Below are positions 10,901 through 22,696 of a DNA stretch of 64,000 nucleotides, in pieces. Within the stretch, counting starts at the first letter, position 1, and the number at the start of each line of letters is the position of its first letter. Where the stretch lies: NCBI RefSeq assembly GCF_000001735.4, contig NC_003076.8:26477835-26541834 (forward strand), in the 5' to 3' direction. This stretch comes from Arabidopsis thaliana. Its lineage: Eukaryota; Streptophyta; Magnoliopsida; Brassicales; Brassicaceae. The notes under the pieces are model-generated. The model made no database searches. It was given only the letters and a program-made list of their open reading frames with translations, and was not told the DNA's origin. Position numbers and translations under genes: made by a program.

Positions 10901-12470
10901 TTGATTTTCAAGACAGAAAGTGGCTGCTCAACAATATTAATAGACCAGGAAATTTACTTTCAAGCTCAAAGAACAGGTATTAATCTAAGGTGGCACAAAA
11001 AAAGAAAACTTTGAGGAAGCTAAGTGCTTACAAGCTTACCTTAGCTTACGGATCACAGTTCCCAGTGTTAACAAACTTCGGTTTATATGACAACCTTCTT
11101 TTAACCTTGTGCCGGCTGATAATGATTGAGACGCACGTTCACTTCCAGCAAGATCAATGAAGTTCTGCACGACAATTATTTACTCAATGGATCCCCTTCA
11201 ACTGATATTTTAGCAGATTATTTGATGGGAGGTTCAAAGATATGTACCACTGTCGCTGTTAGAGTACTAAACTTATCATTGGTAGAAAATTCACGAGCTA
11301 TGCTTTCTACTGTCTGTAAGAAGGTAAGAGTGCAAAGATATAAGTTTTAAAACATGATGAAGAAGGCAGTGTTGAACCATATATAGAAATCAACAAGATG
11401 CCTTACCAATCTCAAAATCTGATGAGACCGGGAGCTAACTTCATTTAGAGCTGTCTCACCAATTTGCCTTTGTGCTGCAAATGGTTAAAACACTTGTCAA
11501 TGTTGTTGCAAAACATCACTAGTATACCATTATTGATTATCTATACCTTTGCAGACAGATAGGAGCTCCTTGAAATGATTCCAGTCTCGCAGAGTTTCCT
11601 CTGTGAGTTTCTCAACAACTGTCCCTTTCTGTCAAAAAGAAAAAGCCCAGCATGAGAAATTGCAAAAAGATCAGTTCTACAAAATAAAAGAAAGTATCAT
11701 ATTTACCTCAGGGTCATCTAAAAGTCTGAGTGGACTAGTATCTGTACTTAAGAGATCTCTTACAGACTCATTGTAGATCTCCATAGCAGAGAACTTAAGA
11801 ATGAATTCTCTTTCCTTGTGCTGCAGAAAGCAAATACACAACTACATAATGGGCTCGGAAGTAAAGTAGTAAGATATAAGGATAATGTTTGCTTTCTTTA
11901 CCTTGTCAATGTAGCCATATATATCAACCAAGGCGCAGTCAGTAATTCCGCTCATAGTGTACGTCTTTCCACTGCTTGTTTGCCCATATGCGAATACACT
12001 AGCTGAAAACAATGCATTTGAATTATATATGCAAGACAAGGGGAGAGAAAGAGTAGTAACGCAGAGGGAAGGATGACAAACCATTAACGCCACTGACAAC
12101 AGAGAAAGCGACTTCCTTTGCCCCTTGTTCATACACCTGCCTTGTACAACACTCAGGGCTAAACACTCTGTCTAGAGGCAGAGAAAAATCTCAGTAAGAT
12201 AGAAAGAAGGATGAGCTATGTTGCAGAAAGGGTACAAACAAACAAAGACGAATGTCTCTTACCAAATGTGTAAGCAGAAGGATACATGGAACGCTCGGAG
12301 ATAGAAAGATGACTCCTGTAAATGATGGTAGTATTGTTGATGCACTCCCAGTCAGGGACATCATTCCTAAACTTTTCCTTGTCGTTTAAAGGTCGCATAC
12401 GAACAGAAACATAGATCTTTTCCTGGGTGCCGCTTGGTCCTAGCATCTGATCATCATCTTCTGTAGTCAT
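7952..12470 (-). CDS. Kinesin-7 family motor protein (NACK/CENP-E-like), about 13 coding exons
   Basis: A plus-end-directed type kinesin with an N-terminal motor. The first exons are 12263-12470, 12082-12171, 11902-12002 and 11707-11820, all in phase. They are followed by exons near 11548-11628, 11408-11475, 11245-11321, 11040-11165, 10393-10732, 10060-10196, 8762-9979, 8373-8689 and 7952 to about 8290. Motor motifs: [12 protein letters not shown], the P-loop [11 protein letters not shown], switch I NEVSSRSH, switch II DLAGSE and [21 protein letters not shown] coiled coil follows ([20 protein letters not shown]), then a long acidic disordered exon, and a conserved C-terminal domain (DUF3490 type) ending in [10 protein letters not shown]. 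That C-terminus is characteristic of plant kinesin-7, the group of NACK1 and NACK2 in cytokinesis. From memory it is At5g66310; its own role is not shown by the sequence. The border of the last exon is the least certain. Confidence 0.93.
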
Positions 12471-12489
12471 CTTCTACCCTACCTCTACC

Positions 12490-12880
12490 ACAAAGGAAAC
12501 AATGACAACAACATTATATATATATAGAGAGAGAGATAGAGGCAAAGTCTGTAATATGAGAGACAAACACGAATAATTGTAATCAACAAGTCAATGATTG
12601 CAGCTGGAAAGTCCAGTCAAATTCCAAAGCAAAGTCAGAAAACCAAGATTCCTTAGTCATAGAAGTGTCTGAGATAGAGACAAACACAAGCTCAAATAAT
12701 AAAAAAAGATATAAGGAGGAGAGGAATTGGAGTTATATGGAGATAATTGGTCCCCTATAAGAGCAGTCTGTCAAAGTGTTGTTACATAAATTACAATTGC
12801 CTAATTAAGAGGCTATAAATATTATAATTGCATTTGCTAGAAAACAAAACAAAAACTAATGAATGAAATGAATAATTACC
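12490..12880 (-). other. Probable intron in the 5' leader of the kinesin gene
   Basis: On the minus strand a GAA/CTT-rich leader ends in AAG followed by GTAATTATT (donor near 12880). A pyrimidine-rich stretch ends in GTGGTAG a few bases before the start codon at 12470 (acceptor near 12490). The leader exon would lie at about 12880-12960. Inference from splice consensus only. Confidence 0.45.
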
Positions 12881-12959
12881 TTAGAAGAAGAAGAAGAAGA
12901 GGGGAGGACTTAAGAAGATGATATATCACAGCCTCTTCTGTAGAAAGTTCGATCTGGCT

Positions 12960-15900
12960 CTCTCAAGGAATCACATGTGCAGTGAATTATTCGTCCTTGT
13001 TTCAAAGACACCTACCTACCTGCTTCCAAACAACAACAATCCAAATTACATTTAGCCCCTTAATAAAAAACAGAATCATCTGGAAATTGTGACATGCATT
13101 TGCTATAGCATGAACCTCTAAGCTTGGGTGAGGAGAGGAGGATAGCCGATAATCATTTATAAAAAAGGGACAATGACTCACAATGGACCTTCAAATTCGA
13201 CGATTACACATCCGGAAGCGTAAAATTAGCCGGCATTCAAACAAATTTCATACCTCAGAGGACGTGCGTAGCTCCGGATGCCCTATAAAGTATAAACCCC
13301 AAGAAGGAGATCCAGGGGAAGCGACGAATTTCTCCTAGTATCTCTCTCTCTCTTCGTGGACAAATCAGCCTTTCAATAATCGGAAATGCACAACAGCTCT
13401 TGTAATCGTTGTTAATGGCGTTTTCTGCACCGTCATCGTTGTGAGATTTTTGCAATCTGGCAAAATCCTCCTTCCCTCTGCTCTCTCATTCCATTTATTA
13501 TTATTAGCCTTCTCCGACTTGGAAACTGCCGCGCTAAAGAAAGCTCATATTATTTATTTTGTACCTACCTGCCATTAACTAGGCATCTTTCAACCTTTTT
13601 ACCCCTATCTGCCATTAACTAGGCATCTTTCAACCTTTCGCTGTATCTGTTTAATACATTCCCAAACTTTTTCCAACCAAATATTTTTGTTTTTCCAAAA
13701 CATTTACCTCAGATTAATTAGCTCATCGTTTTCCTGTACCGACTCATTGGCAATTTACATCATTTCTACTTGACCTAATCACCTATCGATGATCTTAGTA
13801 GCACATCACAATCACAATGAAACTTGTAATATGCTTTTGCAAGCAATATGATTCATTCTTGATTCTTCTACCAACTAACATTACTTTTCCTTTCATTTAT
13901 CTATCGTTAAGGATTTATAGCCTTATAATTAATACTAATAATTTCTTACAAAAAATTATACACACAAATTTAAAAAGAAAAACAGAAAACACACAGCACA
14001 TGGGTGTTCCGTTTTTGTGCCTTTAAATAATGCTATATCGCTGAGGCAATGCATGTGCACTTCTCTTTTACTTACTTACACCCTAAGTACATTTACATAA
14101 AGAAGAGCTTTGATGCCCACTTTAACATTTGCATTATAATGTAACAATGACGGGTTTCATTTTTCCAAACTAGTTTAAGAAAGTTACTTGAATTTTTTTT
14201 TTTTTAATGCCTCGTTGTTTTATCAATTGTTTTGACAAAAAGAGTCTAAACCAGGGTAATTCAAGTTAGGATTTATTGGATACAGATGTTGGTTCATGCA
14301 TGAATACTAATCTATATCGTGGTCGGTAGTTGAAGTATTGAAGAGACTTGTGTTTTTTGTATCGTTTAATATTGAAAGCAATGCAATAATTTGTATTATT
14401 TATTAATTACATGATGGGTATTCTTTTTAAAAAAGAAAAAATCGTTCTATAATTCCGTGACAGTGTACACTATATACACTACAAAATTAACGTCAAAGTG
14501 GATCTTTGGGAGATATAGACATGTAATAAATTAGAGGGCCATGCACATGATGTGGATGTGGACAAAACCTAACAGTCTCTCAATTATGAGATGTCACATG
14601 ATGATGCGGACAAGTCAACGCTTCTACTTCCTTTTACTCTCTTTTTTTTTCTACCTTAGGGCCTCGTCACAAATGGGTCGGCTCTTCTCATTAAAGCCCA
14701 TATTTTAATAATTAAGCCCACAAGATAGGCCTTAGTACACCGACAGATCACAGATGAGACCCAGCCACTCGGTCCTTTTTCTATAAACGAAATTAGAGAA
14801 TCGCAAAACACACATCCCAAAAGAGTCAAAACAAACGGAAGAAATAGTGTGCCGTTCAAAGAGGGAAAATGGCACAAAATGGTAAGTCCATGGAACGAAT
14901 TTGTGAATCAAAAGAAAGTAGAAAAGTAACGGAGTTATTTTTGTTGGCTTTTTTTTACCCTGCCATTTACAGCAACAACGTTGAGCCGTTCCAGAAAAAC
15001 ACAGTTGGCCTACAGAAGCACCTCCTCCCATTATTGATAGTTCCGTTGATGGGTTAGTGCTAAGGCCCATTATGGTGTGCCAACGAAAGTAAGCCGTTGG
15101 GAATGAAAAAGCCGAAAACACGTTGACGTCGTACGATTCTTCTAAAGTCAACAAGTTAGGCGAGTTCGGTACACTGGCTTGTCTCTACTCCATTTTTTCT
15201 CCTTAGTATAAAAGAACTCAACCAGAATAACAAAGATACCACCTTAAAAAAAAAAAAAAAACTTTTAGAAAATAATGTGCTAATGTTCATTTAAACAGTG
15301 AACTGATTTCTAAATATCATAGTTAAGTACTTAATATGACTACATGATTCCATTTTGAAAGTTGATACCATTATCTATTAGACTATTACTGTTCATTTGA
15401 ATTTGACAGATACTGTTTCAATATCGATGACTTTTCTTATTATTCCAGTTTACATCTGTAATAAATAAGGTGTGTCTCATATACTGGTGAAAAATGTAGG
15501 TCACACATAAACCAAACAATTTGATTCTAACTACATATATTAAATACCGTGTTTGTCCAACCCTAATCTAGATATATACGTTGTTAACTCGAAATCACAT
15601 GTTAAATTCATGTGACTTGTACAGTCACTTGAAAATACACATTGGCAATCACATATATAATCCTTTCTAAGTGTCGTATCATACACAGATAAATTCATAC
15701 AAAACAAAAAAAAATGAATAAGAATTTGTATTTTGTATAACTAAATATATAAGGTTTGATGTTTTACACATAGTTTGTTTTTTTTTTAAAGCTTCTTCTT
15801 ATAATATATAGTAAATTAAATTAGTCTTTCTCCATCGCTAGTTTCCAAATTTAAGACTCGGTACTTTTCTCCGAAAGAGTTGGAACGTGAATGAACTCAC

Positions 15901-18373
15901 GAACGATGTGGAAGTCACGTGACTCTCGTCCTAACATCCAAAAATCAAAATAAAGAAAATCTTAACGGGTGAACGGAACCTACTTTAAAATGTATGCGTT
16001 CAAATAACTTCTCCAAAATGTAAGGGTTGAGTGTAGTAATTCTAATAGACGGATCGTAAAATGAACGAAGATAAATAATGTGACGATAAGAATGTTGCTC
16101 CCTCACATGTCTTGTTGGCCCTCACTGACCTCCCTAATGTGGGCACACACCTCAAAATTAAACTTCCATGAAACTAACTTTTTCTTATCCATTGCAAACA
16201 AATTTTCAGACTTTAAAACAACGGAAACAAATACATAGCTTAATATTGAAACTCTGTATGTGTCGTCTAAGTTTGCCTTTTTTGTTTGTGATCTTTTAAC
16301 AATGACAATTTGGACCGTAATGAAATTGTATGAGTCTCAAGTAGTCTTTTACTAATATTTTATATAAATGCCAAATGAAATGGTTAAGCAAATTTAAGAG
16401 ACTTCGGGGTAAGGGAAAGTGGTTGGATGGAGCGGGTAGGCTATGCTAATCACGTGACTCCCAAGCTTTCCATTTCAATCTTCACCATTTTTAATTCCAC
16501 TTTTCCAAATAAATCTATACGACTATATCCTTTTGATTTCCTCTCGTTGAAATTTTTAGTTGTTACCAATAGGTTTGTTAACTTTTTTTGTTACTCTTAT
16601 TTCCTGCTTAAGGTTTTTACTTTTTAGTCTATGAATTGTTTGGAAATCAATACCAAAGCAATTTAATAGTAGTATAATAATAAGAAAGTAGCATCCAAAT
16701 CTTTCAATTCTGTCCCAAAAAAGGATTGAGCTATATTTGATTACAAATCTGTACCTTTTCTTTTACAGCAACAAGTCTGTCTGACTGAAAGAACTCGATT
16801 AAGTCTTATAATTTGTCAACATTAATTTATTCCATATTTCTGTTTATAAAATCCCCTTAAGTCTTCAATAGATTTGGTATATTTGTATTCAGTTTTTTTT
16901 TTTTTTTGCTAGCCAGTTTTTGGTTAATAATTTGTGGAGTTCATAAAAGTTGCACTTAAAATCCAAATTTACTGTTATTAGTTTTTGAATTTCGAGTTTA
17001 GAGTCTTATACATTACACACGAGCTATGGCACCTCGTGCTAATCCCAACCAACAGTCAACGAGTACATTCTACATATAACAAATGCATAAAAGCATCCAA
17101 TCCGTTTTTTCGATTATTTAATGAGTACAATTCTCAATCTAGGTTGTAACAATTTCGTAGAAACAATAATTATCATCTGACACTGTCGGTGATTTCTCAA
17201 TAAATATAAGGTTATCCATGTATAAGACAGTTCTATGATTTATGATTTCATGTTAATGGAACTATACTACTAATTAACTGACGAATAGTAACTTTATTAT
17301 ATTGCCTTTCATGAAACAAATACAATTGACGATACCGCATTGACTACGAGGTTTTGTTCTTGGAGTGTTAAAGCAATTAATTAATCTTACAAATACAAGA
17401 GAATTGAAGTGTCAATAATGAGTTTGACTAATAAAACAAAAAGATTTATTTTCTTTGACTTCAGAAAACATGAAGAGGTTTGATTTATCTACTAAAAATC
17501 GTCGAAACTGAAAATTCATTTACGAAATTGATGTTACCGAGTCAATGTTAAGTTATAGTCAACCATTTTGGCCGTCAAAGAAGGCCTCTTCCTCAATTAG
17601 TCGCGTATGTTTTAAGCAAAAAACGATTATTACTAATTTACTATAACTATGAAATTAAAAATAAACTTATACCATTTTGGGTTTGACGCTAGTCAATAAG
17701 CAAAATTAAATGATTAGAGGGTGAATTTAACGATTCCATTTATTTTCTTCCATCTGTATAGACCTAAAGAAATACGTTAAACCAATATATACACATAGAT
17801 ATAAATTTTTTTTGATCAAAACACATAGATAAAAAACTTGTTTTGGTTACAGAAAGTTTCAAAAGTTATTTTAGGTTTCAGTTCAAAAATTCTAGACTAT
17901 AGAAAAAACTTAAGAAAGAGACAAGGCCACATGTCGCGTGACCATGAAACAAAACATATTGGTGTCACTTTTAGTTTGGTCCATTCATTAATGCGATGGT
18001 TTGTAGCGTTCCTAAAATCAAAGCTATAAACCAATTCGAACGGTTTCAAATTAACTCCATATTTCCCATTATGTAACGTATCTATATGTAAACAAACTTT
18101 AAGCTATAACGCAGAACTTTGAAATGGGGAAATTTAAACTGAAAAAATTAACGCGAAAGAGTACAATACAAACGAGTTTTTGACCTAATCAGTTACTAAG
18201 AACTTACGGATACTCCTAGCATGAAAAATCAAACTACTGTAACAAAAAAAAAGTAAATGCTAAAAATAATGAAAGTAATATACAAAGAAACAAGTCAATG
18301 AGAAACTAACTTGGGGCTAACAACTGAACCGGTTCGGATCCTAAATCTCTGCTCTAATTAAGGCCCTATTTCT
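12960..18373. other. Gene-poor spacer of about 5.4 kb
   Basis: No convincing gene. It contains a 40-bp duplication (13569-13639), poly(A/T) tracts, and at 14690-15080 a cluster of GCCCA/GGCCCA boxes in more complex sequence. A 140-codon frame at 14732-15154 on the minus strand starts with TTG and resembles no family. An unannotated non-coding transcript around 14.6-15.2 kb is possible. The right part holds the GATA5 3' flank. Confidence 0.45.
13569..13639. repeat. Two copies of a 40-bp direct repeat
   Basis: CTGCCATTAACTAGGCATCT begins at 13569 and again at 13609, and both copies continue TTCAACCTTT. The copies are identical over about 31 bases, so the duplication is young. Confidence 0.85.
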
Positions 18374-19475
18374 TCAAAAACTTGGTACAGCTTGTGGGGA
18401 CTGAACCAGCTGGTTTAAACCGGTTTCGTTGTCACTGGTTGGCTCCTTCTTCCGCCTCATCTCTATGACTTTCCGGTGGTGGTTCGAGTGCAGCTCACTC
18501 GAGAATGTCGGGCTACAAGCGGGTCTGTATTCCGGTAGCAACCTACCCGACTTGTACCGGACACCGCACGCATTGCACAGGGTCTTGGCTCCCATTGGCC
18601 CGGCTCTCCACTGCGGAGTTTTCTGAACGCCGCAGTGGCTGCACTTTCGCTGAGGTTGCAGCTGCTGCAGCTCACCGGAGAAAACAGACTCGGCTGACCT
18701 TTTCTTATGCTTCTTGGGAAACGGTGGCCTCTCTGACGTGACCACAGGCTCGAGCAGCTCAGCGCCGGAGAACCACGGGCTGGAAGGACCCGAAGAGGAG
18801 GAGGAGGTCGAACCGGACGAGGAAGGACCCGAGGAGGACGACGAACCAAGCGACCAGACCTTGAGGCCATTGCGGTTACGTTTGCTACGGGCTTTAGCCG
18901 GAACAGGGGATTTGAAACAGGTCTCTTCCGTGACTGCAGTCACAGGATGTTTCCGGTCACCCGTTAACCACGCCGGTTTCTCAGTCGGGGTTCCGGTGAG
19001 GTTTGGACCCGAATATTCCGTGAAGGAGTCCTCCACGAAATGAGAGAGCCACTCAAGGTTCGCTAAATCATCCGCCTTCACCAAAAAGAAACAAAAATCA
19101 GATACAAATTCGTGGGAAAAAGAATCAAAACTTTAATCCAATGGTTTATCTAATTACCGGAAGAGAGAGTTCGCTTGTAGGGAGAGAACCAAAGTCGTCA
19201 CAGCCGGAGAAATCGCTGCTCCGGCGAAGAGCGTCTCCGTCGTCGTTGGGTTCCTCAGAGGAAACACGGACCATCTCATGTTGAGCCTTGAGGTCAGTTT
19301 CTTCGTCGGCAAAAACGTCATCGTTTGACAAGTCAAGCAAGTCGTCTACAGAGAAATCGTCGACGGAAAAGCCATTTTGAGCGGTGGTGACGGCAAGAAA
19401 CTCTTCGTAAACCGGAGAAGTCGTTTTGAGAGCCATCTCTTTCCTGACGCTGCTCTTCAACGCGGCTTGTTCCAT
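18374..19475 (-). CDS. GATA5: GATA-type zinc finger transcription factor GATA5
   Basis: A nuclear class-A GATA factor that binds GATA motifs, in a plant family linked to light and nitrogen-responsive expression. The two exons are 19158-19475 (106 codons, phase 0) and 18374-19075 (233 codons plus stop), giving 339 aa. The start [17 protein letters not shown] lies at 19475. The zinc finger has the C-X2-C-X18-C-X2-C spacing of plant GATA factors (CSHC at about 251-254, CNAC at about 273-276) with the core [20 protein letters not shown] and a basic tail. The N-terminal half is acidic ([16 protein letters not shown]). A serine-glycine-proline low-complexity stretch precedes the basic patch KKHKKRS, a likely nuclear localisation signal. 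Long reading frames in other frames over this GC-rich exon are shadows. Confidence 0.96.
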
Positions 19476-19481
19476 TTTCCT

Positions 19482-19818
19482 ATCGAGAAAAAAACTAAAC
19501 AACAACCAGAAAAAAAATGAAAAAAAGAATTCAATACTTATGTCCAATTTATTCACATTCTTTTTCAAACGAAACGTAAAAAAAAACGTTCCTCTTTTTC
19601 GCAATTCCAAGAGAGAGAGAAGGAATAAAAAAAATCACGAACCCCAAAAAAAAAAGACGACCGGGGAAACTCAATTACGAAAACGACCCACAAACAGAGT
19701 CAGTCACGAGACTGAAATGAAAACGCAACGAACGAAGCAAATTCAAAAGAACATGAAAAGAGACATACGAAACCCTTAAAAGAAAACCCTAAAATTGGAC
19801 AGGAATTAGGAAAAAGTA
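19482..19818 (-). other. Probable intron in the 5' leader of GATA5
   Basis: On the minus strand CTGTATCAG is followed by GTACTTTTTCC (donor near 19818). TTTTTTCTCGATAG lies just before GAAAATGG, which contains the start codon (acceptor near 19482). The leader exon upstream is a (GAA/CTT)n tract at about 19861-19890. Inferred from splice consensus. Confidence 0.5.
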
Positions 19819-19859
19819 CCTGATACAGAGAGAAGGAGGGAGGAAGGAGCGGTGGCGAG

Positions 19860-19888
19860 AAGAAGAAGAAGAAGAAGAAGAAGAAAGA
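19860..19888. repeat. (GAA)n microsatellite in the GATA5 leader
   Basis: About nine GAA triplets; on the gene's strand they read CTT/TTC, a pyrimidine-rich leader tract of the type common near plant transcription starts. Confidence 0.8.
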
Positions 19889-19889
19889 G

Positions 19890-22696
19890 ATTAAAGATTA
19901 AAGAAAAGGGTCAAGAAGAGATGGTTATGTGAGTTTGGTAAAGCATTCAATTTGGTAATCTCAGCCTCTCCCTTGGCTACTAAAAACTCCTCTTTTTCTT
20001 ATCTCTAGAAGAAACGCTTTTTACTCTCTCTCTTTCTTTCTTTTAAAACATAAAAAAGGGCAACCAAAAAAAAAGTGTTTTTTTTTTAAGATAGGAAATA
20101 ACTGACAATAAATCTATAAATTTTATGTATCAGTAGAAAAAAACGGCACTGTTCAATTACAGAGATAAAATAAGATCTTCATCAGTCATCATCAGAGTAT
20201 TTCTTTCCTAAAGCTTCGAATTAAAATCATATTCACTCGTTTTCTTTTATTTTTCAAAGATTTGGTTTTAAAAATAAAAATAAAAAGTTACGTGTCTTTC
20301 CTAATTTGCCCTTGACCGCATTGGTAGCCGCTCATCTTGGGAAATTAATACTTCCCGCTCATTGGTTTTTGATTTCACATCTTTAAGTTAAAACGCTTTA
20401 TTTAGAATAAAAAAGTTAAATGTCCCCAACACTAAAGTATTTTTATTGTAAGCAGCACTAAGCAGTGTGAATTTGGATTAAGGTGAAATAACGAAAATAA
20501 CCCTAAAGAGTAATAATGGAGAAAAGCATGTCTTCGGAGTAAAGGCAAAGTGAGGAACTGAGATGATGCAGAAACCGAAGACAAATGGCGGGCCAGCTTT
20601 TGTCCTTCTAACACACCACGAGAAAATGATTCTCCCTCACTCACATTATCCTTCAAACCTTTCAAATTAAAAAACATTATTCTTCATTTTACAAAATAAA
20701 ATAAAAAATATCCATTCAGACAAAATAGATAAAAGAAAAATATCTTTGGAGATTCTCTTTTCTTCTTTCTACAAATTTCTGCCTTATTATTCAAATTGTG
20801 TAGATTCTCTTCTAATCTTTTGGTAACTATTAGTTGAGTTGGTGGATAAAATTTTATTAGTTAGCATTATCCAATTCGGAGTAAATATTACTATTGCTTA
20901 GCCTTTAATTTTAATTGTTTGTTTGGTTGAACAATAGTTTTGGCATTTTGCATTTATTTGTATCATATACAGAATCTGCATGTTGTTTAAAACTGTTGAA
21001 TTTTAGAGCAATGGAAATCTCCCCCCTATATTTGGAAAATGCGTGATGATTATGACTTCCAAACAAAGGCATCGTTGTAATTATACATCAAAATGAATTG
21101 GCTATACTTTATTTCCAAAATGTGCATACAAATATTTTTAAACATTTTTGTCTCAATCTTAAAGGATTAAAATGCAATCCTAGGAAAGTTTTAAATTTAG
21201 GTGAGATAAAAAAAAAAAAAAAAAAAAAGTGGAAAAGGTCTTCGGAGCCGAGCCGCCGGCTTGAGAAGTAGTAGCCACGTGTAATGCTGACGTGCCGTGC
21301 TCTGTTTGGCTGTATCTCATGCATTTGACGTGAGTCGACCAATCAGAATTCCCCGACGGCTAATCCATTGATGTTTTGTTTTCACAATTATTTAGGGTGG
21401 AAAATCATCACACTCTTGCCTAAATTAAAACACGTATATTCATAAATCACTCTAATTCTGTCAATGAAATGGATAATCTGAGAAGATAAATATTTTGTAA
21501 CAATGCTAAATATTAAATGACAAAACTAGCCTCGACGTATCCGTCGGCAAAGCTGCGTTTCTTGATATGGGGTCTTTATGTTTGTTGTACTTTTTTTTTC
21601 TTTTAAATTTTGAAATGTCAAATTAAGAAGAAGAAGAAGAAGAAGAAGAATAGTAAGAGAAGCTATGACAGAGAGTGTGAGAGAGAGGAGCTAAAAAGTC
21701 CCACGAGAATTGTTAGCCACTTTTGAATCTTCCATCTCCCATTTTTTTCTATGGAATGGATCGTACCACCAATGATATGAATTTGTTCATTAAAAATAGA
21801 GAAAAAACAAAATTGACAGCGATTTGTTAATGTAAATAAGAAACACTTGTTTGGTTTTATGCATTAAGACATAGAAAGCAAAGGAGACAACATATCAAAT
21901 TCGAAACCTTGGAGCGGGAAAATGAAAATCATTCAATTTTGTCACATACTGACCGTGGTAGACTATTCAAACTATCTCACCTTCTTGCATTACGATTTTT
22001 TTTTTCAAATATAAAAGAAAAGCAAATTTTATTTGTCTTTTGTATATGAAACGAGTTTGAGGAATCAAAACTATCTAAAAAGACGTACCGAAAGTGAAAA
22101 CTAAGAATATACTGTATGAGACATTAGAGGAGGTTGTCATCTACTCATAGTGTTGACTTTTGATGAAACCCAAATGAATGAATGAATGGTGGCGCCATTT
22201 CCTTTATGAAGGAACACCCCTTTTGTTTTGTCATTTTCTATTTGTACAGCCTAATTGTTAGGTTGTTTTCATTTTGAAGACGGGCCTACGAGATCACTTT
22301 CATTTGTTTATCGTATCATATGGGCTCTATAAATATGACCCAACATGTAAAGCCCAAGCAATCTGCATATAGAATTCTCATAGCTCGATATTGTTGGTTA
22401 TGAGATTGTTCTGTTCATATGACCTAATCATCAACTGGGCCACCAGCCTACAAAATGGGCCCAAATCATATTCATGGTCGCACGTGCTGACCATAGCACA
22501 TCCCGTGTATCTTATCCATTTTTGTTACACAAACCCATTTGTCATTAGTTAATAACAAGATCGTCTAGTTGGCTAGTTGCTGTCTCTCCAAACGGCAATT
22601 TTATTAAATTAATCACAATTTAACCGATGCAATTATCGGGTTAAGCAATTGCCGGAAAAACTCGACCGGACCGGATACTAACAAGGAAAGAGAAGA
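19890..22696. other. Intergenic between GATA5 and the LRR gene
   Basis: Contains the GATA5 promoter, a poly(A) run at about 21210-21228, a (GAA)n run at about 21628-21650, and near 22320-22480 GGGCCC and GCCCA boxes. A 77-codon minus frame at 21109-21342 and an 81-codon frame at 20432-20677 have no recognisable domains and are probably chance. Confidence 0.45.

Noticed and set aside
14732..15154. 140-codon minus-strand frame
   Set aside because: Begins with TTG, has no family resemblance, and its composition fits non-coding sequence. Kept only as part of the island finding.
18463..18870. 135-codon minus frame and a 109-codon plus frame over GATA5
   Set aside because: Shadows of the GC-rich GATA5 exon 2 in other frames. 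The true frame holds the zinc finger.
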